The notes beneath the pieces are model-generated. The model was not told the origin of the DNA. It saw nothing but the letters and a program-made list of their open reading frames with translations, and ran no database searches. The position numbers were made by a program, and so were the translations under genes. A stretch of 9,196 nucleotides of DNA from NCBI GenBank assembly GCA_913046175.1, contig CAJWSN010000047.1:1-9196 (forward strand), read 5' to 3'. The DNA is from an uncultured Opitutia bacterium. GTDB lineage: Bacteria; Verrucomicrobiota; Verrucomicrobiia; Opitutales; JABJCN01. This document shows, piece by piece, positions 6,780 through 9,196 of this stretch; position 1 is the first letter of the stretch, and each line of letters begins with the position of its first letter.

Positions 6780-7205
6780 TCAGATTCTTCTTTTTAGGTA
6801 ATAAAAGATATGATGGCCAGTAGGGCCTTCCTTTTTCTGACTGAATACCAGTTCCCAGCCGAGGGTCCCCAAGGTGTTCAGTGCATTGATCTCATCGATT
6901 CTGGAAGTCTTCACCAGTTGAATGTGAACTTCACGAAAGACCTTGCCCAAGTCCCTTGAGCGGCCGGAACTTCTGTTTGGCATATGCAACTGGAAAGGGC
7001 CCGATTGCGCTTCATTCCCTCTAACCTCCAAAATGCAATACTCCCAGCGTGCGATGCGGGGAATGGGTTGAATGATTCGAGGATGAGGTATGGCCTTGTG
7101 TGAGGCGGCAGCTTTTGGCCGGGGAAAATTGGGTTGCTTTTCTTTTTCTACGGCAGGGATTTTTCCAAGCAGAACGACAGGGAGGAGCCAGATGATTTTT
7201 TTCAT
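6780..7205 (-). CDS. Small exported protein with DUF4177-like domain
   Basis: Using the ATG at 7205 the protein has 141 residues and begins with a typical signal peptide: KK, a hydrophobic stretch IIWLLPVVLLG, and a possible cleavage site after IPA (residue 18). An upstream TTG at 7262 would bury this signal and is not favoured. No strong Shine-Dalgarno sequence is visible. A basic, Pro-rich linker (25-50) leads to a C-terminal domain with RWEYCILEV (53-61), LNTLGTLGWELVFSQKKEG (109-127) and HIFYYLKRR (132-140). The order W-E-Y, then LN-x-LG-x2-GWELV, then a closing Y-x-L-K-R strand is the hallmark of DUF4177-type small domains, whose biochemical function is not established as far as I know. 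A periplasmic or surface location is inferred from the signal. The gene is divergent from the 567-residue gene and is followed on the same strand by the charged-tail protein. Confidence 0.82.
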   Translation of the reverse strand: MKKIIWLLPVVLLGKIPAVEKEKQPNFPRPKAAASHKAIPHPRIIQPIPRIARWEYCILEVRGNEAQSGPFQLHMPNRSSGRSRDLGKVFREVHIQLVKTSRIDEINALNTLGTLGWELVFSQKKEGPTGHHIFYYLKRRI

Positions 7206-7277
7206 GAAATAATGTAATTTTCTGAAATCCTGATGGCTTTTCGTAAAACTGCAATCCGTCAACTGCCCTAAACAATC

Positions 7278-7305
7278 TTGCCAGAAAGGGCATCCTTACT
7301 ATTAA
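7278..7305 (+). promoter_or_regulatory. Possible promoter for the 567-residue gene
   Basis: TTGCCA (7278-7283) matches five of six bases of a -35 box. It lies 16 bp before TATTAA (7300-7305), which matches four of six bases of a -10 box. Transcription would start near 7312, giving a leader of about 40 bases. The -10 overlaps the left arm of the inverted repeat. Confidence 0.4.
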
Positions 7306-7343
7306 TTGGTGACCCTATTTTTGAGTAACCCTTACCAATTAAT
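7301..7343. promoter_or_regulatory. Perfect 10-bp inverted repeat, operator-like
   Basis: ATTAATTGGT (7301-7310) and ACCAATTAAT (7334-7343) are exact reverse complements separated by 23 bp. The arms are centred 33 bp apart, about three helical turns. The right arm ends 8 bp before the ATG at 7352, and the left arm overlaps a possible -10. This suits a repressor or autoregulator site. If transcription starts further upstream, it could instead be an RNA hairpin over the start region. Confidence 0.5.
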
Positions 7344-7351
7344 TCAATTCC

Positions 7352-9055
7352 ATGACGGAATCCGAATCTAATCCCGACCCTAGCGAGGACAGCCTGTCTC
7401 TTGACCTGAGTTCTTTGAGCAACTTGGATTTTGGGCCAAGTTGGGCTTCAAAACCCAAGGATGGTGGGAACAAGTTTGCGCATTCAGACCAGAAAAAGTC
7501 GAATAAGGGGAAAAGTCGTCGTTACTCAGAAGAAAGTGGTGCCGGTCGTGATCGTCGTTCCCCTCGAGGTCGACCTGATCGCAGACAGGGCGGGGTTCGC
7601 GGAGGTCGGCCTTCCCAGCCATATCTTCCGGATTATGACGTCCAGTTACAGCCTGACGGTGCGGCATTCTCTGCGCTGACAAAGGCCATGCGGGATTCCT
7701 GTCGAACCTATGAGCTTTTTGAACTTGCCCGGCTTTTTCTTTCGAAACCCGAACGTTTTGTGGCCAAGGTATTTCCGAAAAAGGATGCCCCCCCCGAGGC
7801 TTCAGAATTTTTTCTCTCCTTTCCAGAAAAGATTGGATTCGAAACAGAGGATGAGGCAGTTGCCCATGTCCTTGCGAATCATCTGGATTTGTTTTTTGAG
7901 TTGGAGGAAATCGAATTAGAACCTCCCAAGGGAACTTTCAACGTTGTCAACAGGTGTACCGTGACTGGTGAGTTACTGGGACCGCCCAACTATCACCGTT
8001 ATCAGCATATTCTGCAGGAACATTTTGCCAGCAAGATTGACAACATGACTTTTGAACGGTTTCTCTCCCGTGTTGAGACTTTATCGGACAAGGAGGCAAT
8101 AGACTCTTGGTTGGAGTCGATGAAGAAGGGGTTTAAGTATAAGCGGAAAGGAACAGAGCAGGTTTTTAACCACTTGGAGGAGGCACGTCGCCATTTGCTT
8201 ATGGATCACAAGGATAAAGTGGTCAAGCGTGCTGAAATGTGCCGTGTCCACGGGAAAACTCTGGAAAGACTGCCACAAAACCGGATTCGCCGATCCATTG
8301 AGGCCGTATTGGAACAACAATTGAAGTTTCCTCTGGACTTTTCTAACTACCTGAGAGGTCGTTTGCGTCGGGCCAACTTCACCATCTACAAGCGTGGAGG
8401 TAAAGGAGGCATCACCTTTGCCTGTGCCGTAAAGCGTCAGTATCGAACACCCGAAACCTTGTTCTCTGACTCGATTCAGGCCCTAATTGATTTTTTCGAG
8501 AACAATCAGGGTGTGACAGCAAAGCAACTTCTGCAGAACACTTCCGAAGAAAAAACCACTGAACCTTCCTCCCTCCCTCAGGATAACGGTGAGAAGTTGG
8601 ATGAGAGCGATAAATTACCGGAATGGGTGGGCGAAAAGCCCGAGTCATCTACTTTGGCCCAAGATTTACGATGGCTTGTTCAATCTGGCTTTGTCACGGA
8701 ATATAGTGATGGAAAATTATTTGCACCACCTGTTCGGGATGGGAACGTTACTTCCAGCCCGGGCAATTCTGCTGTAAAGCGTTCCACTAAAGAGGAGAAA
8801 ATATCCCAACCAAAAGATGAACAACATTCTCTTTCCAAAGAAGTTGAGGCGGTCAATGATTCTCCTGAACCTGTGCAACCTGAAAATGTGGCTGTAGAAA
8901 CCCCGGACTTTTCAACGGAAGATGCTCTTGCCCCCGAGACTGACTCTGAACAGGCCAGGATCAATGAGTTGAATGCGGGAACGGATTCAAGAGATACGAT
9001 CGAGGCAAAGGGGGACCATGCAGAAGGAGAGACATCTGGGGACTCGATCCCTTGA
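7352..9055 (+). CDS. Unknown 567-residue protein, possible nucleic-acid binder
   Basis: I do not recognise a named family. The ATG at 7352 lacks a Shine-Dalgarno sequence but is well placed after the regulatory-looking region. Residues 1-95 are disordered, with an Arg/Gly-rich stretch at 65-86 (GRDRRSPRGRPDRR, then GGVRGGRP) like RGG/AT-hook nucleic-acid-binding tails. A folded core spans about 98-370. It includes helices at 105-135, NVVNRCTVTGELLGPPNYHR (197-216), helical segments rich in basic and acidic residues (230-325), and a very basic part with RGRLRR and YKRGGKGGITFACAVKRQY (335-364). Residues 372-395 and 433-460 look like two parts of a winged helix, separated by a disordered insert (396-432). 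Residues 461-567 are an acidic, Ser/Glu/Pro-rich tail. No signal peptide or membrane segment is seen. RNA or DNA binding in the cytoplasm is inferred from composition only; enzymatic motifs were not found. Confidence 0.9.
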   Translation: MTESESNPDPSEDSLSLDLSSLSNLDFGPSWASKPKDGGNKFAHSDQKKSNKGKSRRYSEESGAGRDRRSPRGRPDRRQGGVRGGRPSQPYLPDYDVQLQPDGAAFSALTKAMRDSCRTYELFELARLFLSKPERFVAKVFPKKDAPPEASEFFLSFPEKIGFETEDEAVAHVLANHLDLFFELEEIELEPPKGTFNVVNRCTVTGELLGPPNYHRYQHILQEHFASKIDNMTFERFLSRVETLSDKEAIDSWLESMKKGFKYKRKGTEQVFNHLEEARRHLLMDHKDKVVKRAEMCRVHGKTLERLPQNRIRRSIEAVLEQQLKFPLDFSNYLRGRLRRANFTIYKRGGKGGITFACAVKRQYRTPETLFSDSIQALIDFFENNQGVTAKQLLQNTSEEKTTEPSSLPQDNGEKLDESDKLPEWVGEKPESSTLAQDLRWLVQSGFVTEYSDGKLFAPPVRDGNVTSSPGNSAVKRSTKEEKISQPKDEQHSLSKEVEAVNDSPEPVQPENVAVETPDFSTEDALAPETDSEQARINELNAGTDSRDTIEAKGDHAEGETSGDSIP

Positions 9056-9059
9056 TTTT

Positions 9060-9080
9060 GGGTAGTACACCCGTATTTTT
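9060..9080 (+). terminator. Weak possible terminator after the 567-residue gene
   Basis: GGGT-AGTAC-ACCC (9060-9072) forms a 4-bp stem, followed by GTATTTTT. It lies four bases after the stop codon, the right place for a terminator. The stem is short, so termination would be inefficient if it occurs at all. Confidence 0.3.
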
Positions 9081-9151
9081 GCCGGATCGTTGTAAATGTT
9101 GAACCGCGTTTGAGAAAATCTGGATTCTGCAATGCATGAACCCATTTTATA

Positions 9152-9174
9152 GGTCCGTATTATTACGGCAAACC
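9152..9174. repeat. Small inverted repeat near the right edge
   Basis: CCGTA-TTAT-TACGG (9155-9168) is a perfect 5-bp inverted repeat with a 4-base loop. Flanking GGT and ACC could extend it past a short bulge. No T run follows. It may belong to the regulatory region of a gene outside the window. The rest of 9081-9196 shows no gene. Confidence 0.3.
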
Positions 9175-9196
9175 TGCTCAAAGGCTTATAACACCA

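Overview
This is an ordinary-looking bacterial chromosomal segment of moderate GC content, with AT-rich gaps between genes. It holds eight protein-coding genes and one tRNA gene. No transposase, phage gene, CRISPR array or other mobile element is visible. The gene content suggests a Gram-negative, didermic bacterium with quinone-linked respiration: a membrane-associated class 2 dihydroorotate dehydrogenase, an NtrC-family sigma-54 activator, and a small exported protein. Several likely start codons have no clear Shine-Dalgarno sequence. My best guess is a Verrucomicrobiota/Opitutae-like or related PVC-group organism. That rests on overall impression and the style of the lineage-specific proteins, not on a marker gene.

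Layout, left to right. (1) 1-1380, plus: 3' part of a TPR protein that runs off the left edge and carries an internal Trp-rich repeat. (2) 1547-1957, plus: a small helical protein with a FlgN-like pattern. (3) 1981-3462, minus: a complete sigma-54-dependent response regulator (receiver, AAA+, Fis-type HTH), convergent with gene 2. (4) 3637-4446, minus: an unrecognised acidic protein ending in an AT-hook-like motif. (5) 4580-5638, plus: pyrD, divergent from gene 4. (6) 5647-5734, minus: tRNA-Leu(GAG) with encoded CCA, convergent with pyrD across only 8 bp. (7) 6003-6707, minus: a protein with a short folded N-terminus and a long charge-patterned tail, followed by a good intrinsic terminator at 5939-5977. 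(8) 6780-7205, minus: a small secreted protein with a DUF4177-like signature. (9) 7352-9055, plus: a 567-residue protein of unknown function with an Arg/Gly-rich N-terminus, a motif-rich core and a possible split winged helix. A perfect 10-bp inverted repeat (7301-7343) lies just in front of gene 9.

How the genes may work together. The recognisable functions are pyrimidine synthesis (pyrD), leucine decoding (tRNA) and sigma-54 transcription control. The regulator's C-terminal HTH resembles FlbD/FlrC-type flagellar regulators, and the adjacent small protein looks FlgN-like. A flagellar or surface-structure context for the left end is therefore a reasonable but unproven inference. The remaining proteins look like lineage-specific, partly disordered proteins with basic nucleic-acid-binding-like segments. 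I do not see a clear multi-gene undescribed system. The best leads are gene 9 with its operator-like inverted repeat, and the Trp-rich repeat inside the TPR protein.
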